From Diaporthe sp. PMI_573 (lineage: Eukaryota; Ascomycota; Sordariomycetes; Diaporthales; Diaporthaceae): a stretch of DNA of 64,000 bases. The notes under the pieces were generated by a model. It was given only the letters and a program-made list of their open reading frames with translations. It was not told the DNA's origin and did not search any database. A program made the translations under genes and the position numbers. Each line of letters opens with the position of its first letter. Within the stretch, counting starts at the first letter, position 1. Below, piece after piece: positions 1 to 11,479 of this stretch. Location: NCBI GenBank assembly GCA_021399435.1, contig JAJTUP010000023.1:1-64000 (forward strand). Direction: 5' to 3'.

Positions 1-1208
1 GACTTACACATCGTATGACAGGAACGCATGACATTGCTAACAGCCTGGACCTGGTTGTCAAGACGAGGGAGGTGTACAAGCCACTTGATGAGAGCTCTCT
101 TTTTGATATCTGGTTCCCATTATTGCCCACGCCCTCCAAACTCAGACGCCTCTGGGGATACTCCAGGTTACACTGGATTATTCAAGGTTTTGTCTCTGAG
201 AGACGTAAAAGTGGCAGAGTGGAGCAGGATGCGATGCAGCTGATGATGGAGCAAAAGATCAGCGACCCTATAATTACCCTGGTACGTCTCGACCCTTCTT
301 GCGCTAGACAAATAGCAACATCTGACATTATGTTGATTTGTAGTCGATTATTGGTGCGATTCTCGCCGGTGTCTTCAACACGAGCATCAACGCTTCGTGG
401 AACTTATGCTACCTGGCTCAGAACCCAATCTGGATGGAAAAGTTGACGGCAGAAGTCGACGCGGCTATTGAAAATCATAGACTACAGCCAGATGAGAGTG
501 TTGTTGACACCCTGCATCGATTCACGCTCGAAGACTGGGAAACAGAGTTTCCGCTACTTGAGCTGGCTATGAAGGAAACTATGCGGTTTACCATGTCGGG
601 AACGATTGTGAGAAGAAATATCGGCGGCAAGAAGGTCCCAGTCGGGGATACTGGATCATTCATCCCTCCGGATGGCCTCGCAGTACGTGGTCGATATGAA
701 AAGCTGGGTCTCGACTTGAATCTCTGCTGATGTTAGTCTGAGTCTAGGTCTACGCTGCTCAGGATGTCCATATGGATCCGCGAATCTACAAAGACCCTCA
801 CGAATGGGACCCAAGTCGACATGACAAGGTCAGGGCTGAAGGCATGGCGACGCCTCACGCCTTTCTTGGGTGGGGATCAGGGAACCATCCGTGTCGTAAG
901 TGCCCTGAATGAATGATACAAAGGTGGCTAAACCGAACTAACCTGATTGACTCTTCCAGCCGCTGAGAGAGTATGAACGATTCTTTGAGACCATAGTACT
1001 GAGATTATGAGCTAACGAATGGTAGTTTGCGAAATTGAATATTGTAGTGCCAACCGTTCTGTTCCTAGCTACCTACGACATCTCCCTGTGCGATGCTCGG
1101 GGGAGGGCGACGGACAATCAACTCCCACCTCTTACCTTCGATCGTGTGGGAGCAGGTCGTCCTTCAGGAAAAGTGTACATAAAATGCGTGTCCAGGGCGC
1201 AGAGATAA
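1..1208 (+). CDS. Cytochrome P450 monooxygenase, 3' part (5' truncated by window edge)
   Basis: This is the C-terminal part of a fungal heme-thiolate monooxygenase; the N-terminus lies left of the window and the frame is open from base 3. Exons inferred from GT-AG signals and frame continuity are <1-281, 344-682, 748-895, 960-970 and 1026-1208. The I-helix reads AGVFNTSINA, lacking the usual AGxDTT acid-Thr pair but similar to some fungal P450 families. An ExxR motif (KETMR) follows, then the heme loop FLGWGSGNHPC continuing as CPAERFAKLN. The usual Gly after the heme Cys region is Ala. The fourth exon is only 11 bases, yet it restores the frame exactly and completes the heme loop. The last exon ends in TAA at 1206-1208. 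The substrate cannot be assigned. Confidence 0.85.
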
Positions 1209-1426
1209 CACCAGTTGACACAAGGTCGAAGTTTTCGGCAGGATGTTGATCAAAGCCAGGATAGATTAAGGAATGGTGAATTGGGAGGCGGATATATGGA
1301 ACGGACCAGGAACCTAATGGTCAGATGCACAATAACAAGAGGCATGATGGAGGAGCATGCGCGATGGTGTGGTGTCAGGAGCTTCAGCTTCAGCCCGAGC
1401 TTGTATTTCTAGTTCTAGTTCTAGTT

Positions 1427-4400
1427 CTAGATACTCGCCCTCCTCGGCGCCATCGTCCTCCTCAGCGCCTCCTTGGCCTCCCTCTCCTCCTTGAGCGGCA
1501 GCAAGCCCTTCTCCCTGAGGTCCTGCAGGAACTCCTGCCCGTACCTGTAGCCCAGCTGCGAGATCTCGTCGAACTTGCCAAAGTCGAGCGTGCCGTAGTC
1601 GTCGATCGGAGGCCGCATGTAGATACACCCGGGCAGGTTCTTCGCCCGCTCGAGGGCGTCGACGCTCGACACGTAGGCGAGGCGCGCCTGGATCTCGGCC
1701 AGTGTTGGCGGGTTCGGCGTCGACGAGAATGGGTTCCACCTGTTCCAGAATGCCCACGCGCCCGAGAGTGTGTCGCCGTATGACTGGGGGGTATTGTCGT
1801 CCAGAGACCCGACGTCTACCGCGAAGATGGTGTCAACTCCAAGTGACCTCATGTGCGACACCGTCAGATTGTCAATGTATCCACCATCCAGCAGCATGCT
1901 GCCCTCGTCGCAAAGAGGCGGCAGGAGGCCAGCTAGAGACATGGACGCCCTGATATACCGCCATGCATACCCACTCGTGTGGATCTCGGCTCGACTCTTG
2001 CTGATGTTGGTCGTGTTGCAGTAGAACTCCAACCAGAAGTCCTCGATCTGTGTCTTCTCGAATATCTTGAAGATGCCCCGATTGAACTCATGCCCAGTGG
2101 TGTACGAAGCCGAGGGATAGGTGAGGTCTAGCGCAAACCTCCACTTGCTGCCCATGCGGCCGGAAAATTTCTTTGCCAGCCCAAGAATGGGGACCACGTC
2201 CGCGTGTCGAGCATAGAGGCCACCGACCAAGGAGCCTATAGAGGTGCCACCAACGACGTCGATGGGAATGCCAGCTTCCTCCATCGCTCGAATAATGCCA
2301 ACATGTGCAATCCCTCGTGCTCCTCCTCCACCAAGCACAAGACCAACCGATCTGCCGCATAGTCGTCTTGCCAGGCGGTGGAAATCGCCCTTGAAGGGTG
2401 CGTCTGGCGCGTATACAGGGCTGTACCGAACCTTCCTCGATGTGTACTTTTGGATCTCAGCCTGCAAGGTCTGTACCCGCTCTTTAATATTGAGACCAAG
2501 GCGCTTGGCCCGAGGATGAAGAGGAAGGTTCTCGCGTCCGATATCCATTTGCACGTGGAAGTGCCCGCCATTGATCCACACTCTGTTCTTCAACCAGGCT
2601 CTCGTGATACCAGACATAGAGTACCTTTCAGCATGCAGCAAGACCAAAATCTTCTGCGCAGTGGATTTCTGGCCCAGCATGAAGCGTTCATATTCTCCGA
2701 CTTCAGGTGACCCCTCTGCCAGACCAACTAGCAGAATACAGTCGGCCTGGGTGATGCAGGTTTGGGTCCAAGCTGAATTGACGTTTGTATCTGGTCACAT
2801 CACAGCGTCAGCACGTGTCAGATTCGGTGAGGACGAAGTTGACAATGAAAAATGTGTTTGTTGTGTTCAGGAAAAAATTAGAGTTAATGTTAACCATCAC
2901 CGGCTGGCTGGCCTTTGGGTTGTGAATTTCTCATCATTGCGCAGATCAAAGTGTGGACGATATCAAGGAAGCGCTCAAGTGACTTACCTGCGACGTAGAC
3001 GACCAGACCGAACTTCTCTTCCAGGTCTGCCAAGTACTGAGATAGCCTCAGTTTTCCCATTCTGCTGAAGGCGTGCTTCCCCAGGTGGTTGAGAATGGCG
3101 GACTGGTTCAGGACCGTGGCGCCATTGCGAGTCCCGACTTGCTGAAGTGCTGACATGAGGCGGTTCCCGAAATCAACCACGGGCACACCCGCAGTTACCG
3201 GCAAAACCGCGACAGTCCGCAGGTTGAGCGTAGACGAGCTCTTGTTCACTGTGGTTCGGCTCCAGCCGTCCTTTGAAACCACAGGATCGTCAACAAACGC
3301 GCGCATTTTCGAAGCAATCATCTTAGAGATCTTGATCGTTATGCTTGGGTGTTCTTGTGCCAGGCTATTGAACAGGGTGCGCGGGAACTTGACAATTTCT
3401 GTGTCTCGGATGGCGTGGAGGGTTCCAGTACGAGCTGACTCTGTCAACACCTCGAGTTCCCCGACGCTCTCGCCTTGGCCGAACTCGGCCCTCACAGACA
3501 CTCCGCCATCTTTGCGATCCTCAACCAGGCGCAACCGGCCGTTTAGCACGAGATAGATAGCGTCGCTTTCGTCGCCTCCGTGAAAGATGACCTGACCGGC
3601 GTTGACTGATAACCACTCCAAGGCGAAGTCAATATGGAGGATCAGACGCGGCAACAGACTGGTAAGCCTCTTGGCCATCGTCAGGAGTATGATGGGATAT
3701 TTATCCACTATTCTTTCCAGTGAGGCGCGAGGGAGGAAGCCAACGTAGACGTCTGTTTTCGCAACGACGTCAATGAACGATCGGTAGGAAGATACTGTCC
3801 CGACATAGCCTGCAAGTCCTCCCGGCTTGATCAGCGCAACACTTCTTCGGGCAGCGCCCTTCTTACGGGCGTCGGAGCCACCCTGTCCGAAATCAGGCGC
3901 TGTGAACTCGGAGGCGGCTGTCCCCGTGCGGCGATGAGCAAAGTATCCATCTGGTGCGTCTGTCGCTCCTTCGCCCGAGCTGTGCAAGATGTCCCTGGGC
4001 TTCTCCTCACAGGAGGCGCACATGTCAAGGAAGCCATCAATGACATAGTACAGGCCAGGGTTTCGTTCTCCCTGCTCAACGAGTACAGATCCTTTCGGGA
4101 AGAAAACGATTTCCAATTCGTGCTTCATGTCTTGGGCGAGAGCGTGAGGACCAGGTGAGGCGTGCGGTGCCAGGCCACTCGATGTCACAGACTCAGTGTC
4201 CCCATCGACTGAAGCATCAAACGGATCCATGAAACCGAATGCGTTGTTGGAAAAGATTGCCTTGTGGCGCCGTGAATCGAAAGAGACAAGCCTGGGAGAA
4301 GCTTCAACCGAATCGGTCCCCCGAGATGGCGTGCCATTCGATTCCAGACCGAGGGCCTTGAACATGCATTCCAAGATGGACTCTCGGAACACGTTGTCCT

Positions 4401-6300
4401 CGTCGACTTGTTCCCTCTTCCCGAGAGAAATGCGCTGACTTGAGAAGGGGTTAAAGGCCCCCTCTCCCAGAGGGGACATCCCTTCCTTCCGTTGAGCTTC
4501 AGACGGCTGAGTGGAGTCGTGACGTGGAACAGAGAGCTGATGTGATGAGCGCCCCCCACCTCGTGCGTGCTGTATGTTAGCCAGAAGATCACCCGGGCTG
4601 GGCACATCGATTGAACTCCGCTGCTGAGGGGGAAATATGGTTGACGTGACCACAGATCCCTTCATGGCTTGCAGCACAGCCTCTTTCCGCAGGCCTGTCG
4701 AGGATGTCCGGCGACGACTTGCCGCCATGGAATTGTGCAGTGCAATGCCTTTCCCAGCCTCTCGCTCTCCGATTCGCTCGCGTTCCCGTTTGAACTTCTC
4801 TTTGAGGCGCTCTAACGGGTCTCCTCGCAGCTGATTAGGGAGCTGAGAGATGGTGTATTTGATCATGTTCTTCTCCGTCTGCAGTACCTCACCACCTAGG
4901 CCTAGATAGCTGAATGCCGTTGCCAATGTGACCCGCTGGAAACGAGAAAGGATCACGTGCACGATGTGAGCAGTGGCCTTGGGGTATACGCGGATGAGAC
5001 GTCGGAAGGCACTGGCCGGGATGATGGCAATCGTGGTATCCACGGATGCCCTCGCAATGACGTCTGGGTGAACCGAGCTGGTGCCGACACGTTTGATACC
5101 TGGCCTGGTCTTGGGCTGATGGTGCCGAGGGTAATCGTGGGTGGGTGGAGTGCCATCGTCAAGGGACAGAGGCGGGACCCTCGGCAATGTGCCAGCGCCA
5201 GACTGCAGATTGGCGGGATCCTGAAGGCGAACGCCCCGACTACTAGTCGGTGGACCTTCTGACATTGGGGTACTTGGATAAGAGACGGGTATCTCGTTTG
5301 GCTTTTCAAGACCAGCAGCCGAGGGAAACCTGGAATGGCCGTCATGGGAGGCGGCAGTATTAGGCATGGGTGCTTCGTCATCGGCATGCCGTAATTTGAC
5401 GTCCTCGGTGAAGAGAGACATGATGGTGAAGAGGGAGGACATGGGAGCGCCATTCCGCACCTCGGTGAGAAGCTGATATCGCTGCTGCCCGGGGCGGTGC
5501 ATCTCCCCATCTTCAGCATCACTGAACGAGTCCCACGAGCCCTCACTACCGGCGTTATTGGCCGACGCAGTTCTGGCTGCTCTCGCAGACTTGACAAAGA
5601 TGTCGACGAGGCCATCAACAACCAAGCAGAAGCCTTGCTCGTCTTCGAGGTTTAGGGTCTCGCCGGCAATCAGCTTCCTTGTCTGCATGCTACGAGTCAA
5701 CTCGTGGAAGACGGGCCTCTCCAGGTACCCAAAGATCTTGATAGCACTCAAAAACTCGTCCAAGTAGTTGGACAGGCCGGATTTGATGCCGTCGTGTGTG
5801 TCAGGGAAGAGCTCGACCTCGGGCTCCTTCCTCTGAGGCTCTGGCGGAAGGCGGGAGTACATGTTGAGATAGCGGTACCGAATGATCCAGCTTATCCCGG
5901 AAAATATCAACGCTAATATTATCATTCTGGCACAGGGGTTAGCAGGCGAGGGTTGGAAGAAGATGAGACGGCTGGGGGATCAGGCGTACATGGTCGTAGC
6001 ATTCATGGTAAACGTCAGGCTTGTGGAAAAAAGATTAAAAAGCAAAGTGGGTATGGATATAGTGGTAAGCTTGAGGGCAAAGTAGATGATGGTGGACAGC
6101 AGCTGCAGGACCCAGAGAATCAGCCTCGCAATGAGGCCTATCCACGAGAAGGAGCCGTGGGTGACGACGACATCATTGGCGCGCGTCATGACCGACGACA
6201 ATGCCGGGTTAGGGGCATTGATGGAGGCGGCACCAGCACCGGCACCGGCAATGGTCGACAGAGCCGATGCGGCGGTGGTGGTAGCATCCAGAGACTCCAT
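1427..6300 (-). CDS. NTE1: Lysophospholipase NTE1 (patatin-like serine esterase)
   Basis: NTE1 deacylates phosphatidylcholine and lysophosphatidylcholine at the ER to glycerophosphocholine. Exons are 5990-6300, 2988-5926 and 1427-2790, giving about 1537 aa, the expected fungal length. The first ATG of the frame is at 6300; a longer reading to 6315 would begin with TTG. Visible in order: hydrophobic segments within residues 30-125, including the conserved [18 protein letters not shown] region just after the second; three cyclic-nucleotide-binding-like modules separated by low-complexity Ser/Pro linkers; then the patatin domain. The patatin domain shows oxyanion loop GGGGARG, nucleophile in GTSIGS (Ser near 1267) and catalytic Asp in DGG (near 1385). 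No break was found. Intron 1 has a clear CTAAC branch site upstream of its CAG acceptor. The assignment rests on family knowledge and is strong. Confidence 0.95.
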
Positions 6301-8552
6301 TTTCTTGGTGGACAATGAAGCTCAGACTGGTCGGCTAGGTGCAGCACATGATGAAGGACGCAACGCCGATTGGATGGCGCTGGGTGGGAGGGACAGAGCA
6401 CCTCATCGACTCATGTGCGAGGACAAAAGACGGCCACGGCTGCAGAGGCCACGTGAGCTCTCTCTCTCTCTCTGTGCCAGGCTTGCCGCGTGGCGAGTCG
6501 TCGTTTGTGGTTTGTGAGAAGGGAGCGAGGACTCGAGGAGCAAGACGTTGTTGTTCTGGTGTTTTGCTGTTGTGCAGATGTGCTGTCAGGCACGAGCCAA
6601 ATTTTCCCTGGCAATCCATGGGAAGCTATGACCACCTGGCACGTAGCTGGTGGGGCGGGCCAGGTCGGAACATTGGAAGCACCTTCTGCCGAGAGTACCC
6701 ACTGCCATCCATTCTTGCGCCGTACGCACTGCTTCTATGGTAGTCTAACCTCCCTCAGATGTAGCAACATTCAGATGGAATTGTCCTGCAAAGGCTCCCA
6801 TCAAACCACGACTTTCTACCCGCAGTACTCGCGTCTAATTAACACGTACCCGTTGATAGTCGAGCGACCAGCCCAAGCCACAGGCAGCCTTTGCCGTTAC
6901 GGAGCCGCACCAGTGCTTGTAAAAACACATCGCCCCGAAACCATCAATCTAGCCTCTTCTGCTGATGTCTGTCCCGAGCTTGAGCCGCCAGATTTGCCCA
7001 GCCTGGGCCAGCCCGACTTGGAATCTGAGGTCAGCCGTGACCAAGCTACTGCATACAAAGCTGGCCTGCATACCTATGCCGACTGTGCCGTGCCCCCCGT
7101 CGGCTTTTTTCACCCCGTATTACACGAGCAGGGAACTCGGCTGCTTGCATGTCGAGGCAGACAGAGCCTTCTGTCAACCTCGATACGGCCGCAGCTTGTT
7201 TGAGTCATGGGAGGTGATTGCGTGCAATCGTCAGGATCCGAATCCTTGCCTTATCTCTCACTACTGCTGACCATGCAGGCAATCCTGCCGTCTCGTCCCA
7301 GCGTCAATGAGTCTCGGGTCCCACATCCCGCCGCCGAGAGTAAAATTACTGGACATGACACCCTCCGGCCCGAAGCACCAGTCTGGATAAGGGGGTTATT
7401 GTCTCCCGGAATGCATGGTGCCGGAGGGTCGAGCCAGAGTCACGATCACTGTCCACGCAGGTACTGTGTACCTGGCGAGTTTCCAGGCATCTGTAGTAAC
7501 CGCTGCTTGCAATATCGAGTATGCTCTCGTCTGGCCACGCTTTGACTTCCTCCAGTCGGTGCCTGCCTCAAAAGTTTCATCCCTCCTCGAGTAGTGCATC
7601 ACGAGGTAGGCAGAATAATTCTTCCTGTCCCCAAACTTCAGGCACCAACCTTCTAGAATAAAGCTGCCTTGCCTGTGCCTGCAACACTATGCAGGCTGGG
7701 CAGGCTAGACAGCGAGGATGGTGTAGGTGAAACGGCAATTCGCTTCTGCCCCGCCCGTGAACTGCCATCCTCTGTTTGCCCTACGTTTGCGCTAGGATAT
7801 TTGGAGTACTTGTCACTCCCAGTCCTCCAACCGTAAGGAGTCAGGTGCGAGATTCTTAATACATAACATTATCAAATTTTATACCTGGTTTAAAAATTAA
7901 ACTATAAATCACTATTTTTAAGTTATGTTTTTAATCAAATAAATGTTTTATTTGTGATAAATTTATTGTTTCTCATTCATATTTACCCTAACTGTAATAA
8001 CTACACTGTTTCAAACAGCAAGCTTTTAGACATGAAGAGTCTGGCATGTCTGCATTTCCGCCAGTCTATCTGAATAAGCAAGCATCAATTGGAAATACAG
8101 GCCCATTCTCTCGCAGTGTTTGGATAGTCCACGCTCTTCGCGAAGAGGCGTCTCTATGAAGCTGAGAGCTTCGGCTTTCTTGCCGAGCCTATGGGGAAGC
8201 GGAGCCCTGATTCCAATTCCAGAAATCCAGTGCCCAGGGGTCAGTATTCCCCTCAAATACCACCATATGGTCGAGTCTCTCCAGAATGCGGGGCCCCGCA
8301 TTCTGGGGAGGTCAACATGGCCTTATTATGTATTACTCTGGAGTGTTATGGGCTAAGCAACGATCGGCCGGCCCCGCATCGTCTGGGGTAGAACTCGCCT
8401 TTCTCTCCGAAGCCGTAAATGCACATTAGCTATATTATGTGCTCGAAATTAACAACAACAAAAGCCTCCCCCAAATTACTGGGAGGGAATATCTATCTGT
8501 CCTCTATTGCAGGGTTCTCTTTCAGGAGATTGAACCTGTCCGATAAGTCACC
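6301..8552. other. Intergenic region (divergent promoters of NTE1 and MFS gene), no gene seen
   Basis: This 2.25-kb spacer separates two divergently transcribed genes. The open frames in it begin with non-ATG codons or lack family features, and no RNA gene was recognised. A (CT)n run lies near 6461-6474, in the NTE1 upstream region. An AT-rich patch is listed separately. Confidence 0.6.
7855..8005. repeat. AT-rich patch, possible RIP-decayed repeat remnant
   Basis: About 150 bases are dominated by A and T with many TpA steps, abruptly bounded by sequence of normal composition. In Pezizomycotina such patches often come from repeats mutated by RIP. No terminal repeats or coding remnant are visible, so the origin is inference. 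Confidence 0.35.
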
Positions 8553-10600
8553 ATGTCTGACGCAATTTCGCCGAAAAAGGACGATGCCGCGCATTGTGAG
8601 GATCCCAAGGACCTCATTCCAGACAATCTGCCCCTGCCGGACGAGATCGCGGACCTGAGTGAAGCTGAACAGGCACAGCTCAACAGGCGGCTTACGCGGA
8701 CGCTAGACCTCACGCTGCTACCCGTGGTTTTCATTCTCTTTCTGTTGAACATTCTGTGAGCATGGTAGCAGTCCACGTGGCGTGTTGTTCAGATTCTGAC
8801 TCTTTCTTATTCAAGGGATCGAAACAATATTGCCAGTGCCAAGATTGTTGGCCTGACGGACACCTTGAACCTTACGAATGATCAATACAATACATGTCTA
8901 CTAATGTTCTATGTTGGATGTATGCTCCTTCTTGACCATACGGATGCGGAGATACACCGGTAGTTGCTGATTCGGCATAGATTGTCTGACCCAAGTTCCA
9001 TCGAACCTGATCATCGGGAAAATTCGACCGTAAGTTGGGCCAAGGACCAAGCATACTTGGAGACGACGGATTAAATGAGTAAAATCCCTTGTGCTGACAC
9101 ATGATCAGATCCTATTACATTTGCCTGACCACGTCTCTGTGGGGTATTGTTTCGATGAGCCAAGGCTTCACCAAGAACTTCGCCCAACTCGCTTCTGTCA
9201 GATTTGTTCTGGGGCTTGTCGAAGGCATGCAAAACCCTACAATCTGACCCCCGTGCTCCAGGCTTTAGTACTGACAAAACACCTACAGCTCCATTTCTGC
9301 CGGCCGTGTTCTTCCTTTTGAGTTGCTGGTACACCCGGGCCGAACTACCACCAAGGATTGCCGTCCTTTATGGTGGGAATATGTTAGCCACGGCATTCTC
9401 CGGACTCATAGCAGCAGGAAGTATGGCCATCACTCTCGTCAAGAGTTGGTAATGATGAACTAAAATTGCCTTTCAGTCACTTCACAGATGGAAAACGTCG
9501 CTGGAAGACCTTCATGGGTTCGTTTTGACAGATAGTCCATTTCTGGAAACCCCGTTCGGCTAATTAATTCCAAATAGGAATGGCTCTTCATCATCGAAGG
9601 TTCCATGACCGTGGGCATAGCAATCATTCTGCTCCCGCTGCTCACGGACTATCCCCTTCAGAGCAAACATTTTTTCCTCACGAGAGAAATGCAGTTGTAC
9701 GCGGTAAGTGGTTTGTCAGGCCGTACACAACGCGGCCAACCCCGATATTCCTTCTCGATAGACTGGCTTATTGACCCGAACGATTAGGAGTGGAGGATCA
9801 GGAAAGAGAACGCCGGAATCGTGGACGAGGACCCCGAGTCGATCTTGTGGGGCCTGAAACAAGCACTCAAGGACCGCAAACTCTACATGTTTGTCATTCT
9901 GCAGATGTCCCTCATCACCGCCCAGTCCTTCAACAATTTCTTCCCGTCCATAGTCGGAACACTGGGATACGACAGCACCACGACCTTGCTGCTCACGTCC
10001 CCGCCATACTTTTTTGCCTTCTTTGTATCGCTGGCGGTTTCGTTCCATGCTTCGCACAAGCAAGAGAGGGGTTATCACATCGCGGTTCCAATGCTGTTTG
10101 CCCTCCTCGGAAACCTTCTGGTAAGTCACATAAAATATGCCATCACTTTTTTTTTTTTTTTTTTGCTGACTCTCTGGAAGGCCATGTTTGTCCCCTCCAC
10201 CGGCGGCCGCTACTTCTCCATGTTCCTGATGACCGGAGGCTCTTATTCCCCATACAACCTATGCGTGAGCTGGGTGAGCGCCTCCCTGCCCCGACCGCGC
10301 TCGAAGCGGGCCGCAGCGCTGGCGATCGTCAACTTCATGGGCGCCGGGGTGGCGCACTTCTACACGGCGTACATGTTCCCGGACAGCCAGAAGCCCAGGT
10401 ACTACGCCGGCGGGGGTGTCATGAGCGGGGCGTGCCTGCTTTGCGCCGCTGTGGCGCTGGGCATCAAGCACTACCTGAAGAAGCAGAACAAGAAGTTCGA
10501 GATGGAGGAGCAGCAGGGTGTCGTCAATCATGCCGCTATAAGGGGCTCAAAGGCTGGGCATGGTGGCGATGCTGTGGTGGCATTCAGGTATGTGCACTAG
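8553..10600 (+). CDS. MFS permease of the Dal5/allantoate (anion:cation symporter) family
   Basis: A 12-TM plasma-membrane transporter related to fungal allantoate, nicotinate and pantothenate permeases; the actual substrate is unknown. The nine exons are 8553-8755, 8816-8919, 8981-9029, 9109-9224, 9289-9420, 9477-9517, 9578-9703, 9788-10120 and 10181-10600, giving 507 aa. The TM1-TM2 loop begins LDRNNIASAK, the family hallmark. It continues through VPSNLIIGKIRPS and FVLGLVEAPFLPA, all continuous only after splicing. The C-terminus is hydrophilic and Lys-rich. The intron at 9225-9288 appears to use a GC donor (AAG/GCATGC), since no GT keeps the conserved VEAPF junction. The intron at 10121-10180 contains a long T-run. 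Intron density is the highest in the window. Confidence 0.88.
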
Positions 10601-11479
10601 GCAAGGGCTGTAAAGCTGAGAGCGGACGGACCGGAAATTGTCTATTTACAGAGAGAGACTGGGAGGCTACCGTCGCATCAATTCACGATTGCCGCTCTGT
10701 GCGAGGTGAGGCTCTGAATGAACACAGTCTCAGGTCCAATCATTGTCTACGTATTGGCGATGTGACACCAATTTGACTACCGCGACGAGCCAAGTTACCT
10801 GAAAAATGGGCGAGCCCCATTCTCTCGAGATATCATGCTCCTGTTTCCCTTCTGTGCCAATGCGGCTGCTTGCATATATCACGGCAGAGGCCAAGAGAGC
10901 CTTGGAGAACCCCCCACACCGACGGCTTCCTTATAATATAAAAAAACGAAATTTGATTGTTTTTTTTAAAAAGAAAAAGCTAGAAAAAATCGTTAGATTT
11001 CTACATAAATTATCTCACTTTTTGAGATTCTTCTCTAATCCCAGCTATTACTAATTCCTTTTTTAGTAATATTACAGGCTTTGAGCCGGGCTTTAGTGGA
11101 TACGGTCATGGCCCCGCTACCCATCTGAGACGGTGGTGGGAGCCGCCTTAGCGGATTCTGGCGAAACTCCGTTAGCTCGCAAAAGTCCCTCTACACCATC
11201 CTATCAGTGCTCCTCTTCCCGTTCAGGAAGCTCGCCCAAAGGACCCCTGGAATTCGTCCGGGGGCAGCTAGGTCCCTGTTCTCATGCACCACAGTTGCGC
11301 TGCAGTCTTACATGCATGTGTGCTGCCTGGGCGCCTTGTGCATCCCACAATCTCTGCAAGATACCTTACCCACGGATTTCAGTCGTTCCTTTATATGGCT
11401 GCTAGTACGCGGGGCCAAGGATTCTGACTCCTTCTCTCGCTCTTCTATCATCATCAGCACTCGTGCCATCCTCACCATG
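10601..11479. other. Intergenic, with AT-rich patch at about 10925-11085
   Basis: Spacer between the MFS permease and the ABC transporter. It holds an AT-rich, poly-A/T-bearing patch of about 160 bases resembling the one near 7.9 kb. No coding or RNA feature was found. The last few hundred bases should contain the ABC transporter promoter. Confidence 0.5.

Noticed and set aside
960..980. Premature stop (TGA) making the first P450 a pseudogene
   Set aside because: The stop is removed when a second intron (971-1025) is recognised; the spliced frame then continues with a conserved P450 C-terminus.
1325..1783. 152-aa open frame antisense to the NTE1 3' end
   Set aside because: It lies opposite the patatin domain coding sequence, and its composition mirrors the GC-rich codons of the true gene. 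No family features.
4953..5621. 222-aa open frame within NTE1
   Set aside because: Alternative frame of the NTE1 low-complexity linker on the same strand; the NTE1 frame is continuous and conserved.
6490..7203. 237-aa open frame in the NTE1/MFS spacer
   Set aside because: Begins with a non-ATG codon, has no recognisable domain and no splice partners; treated as chance.
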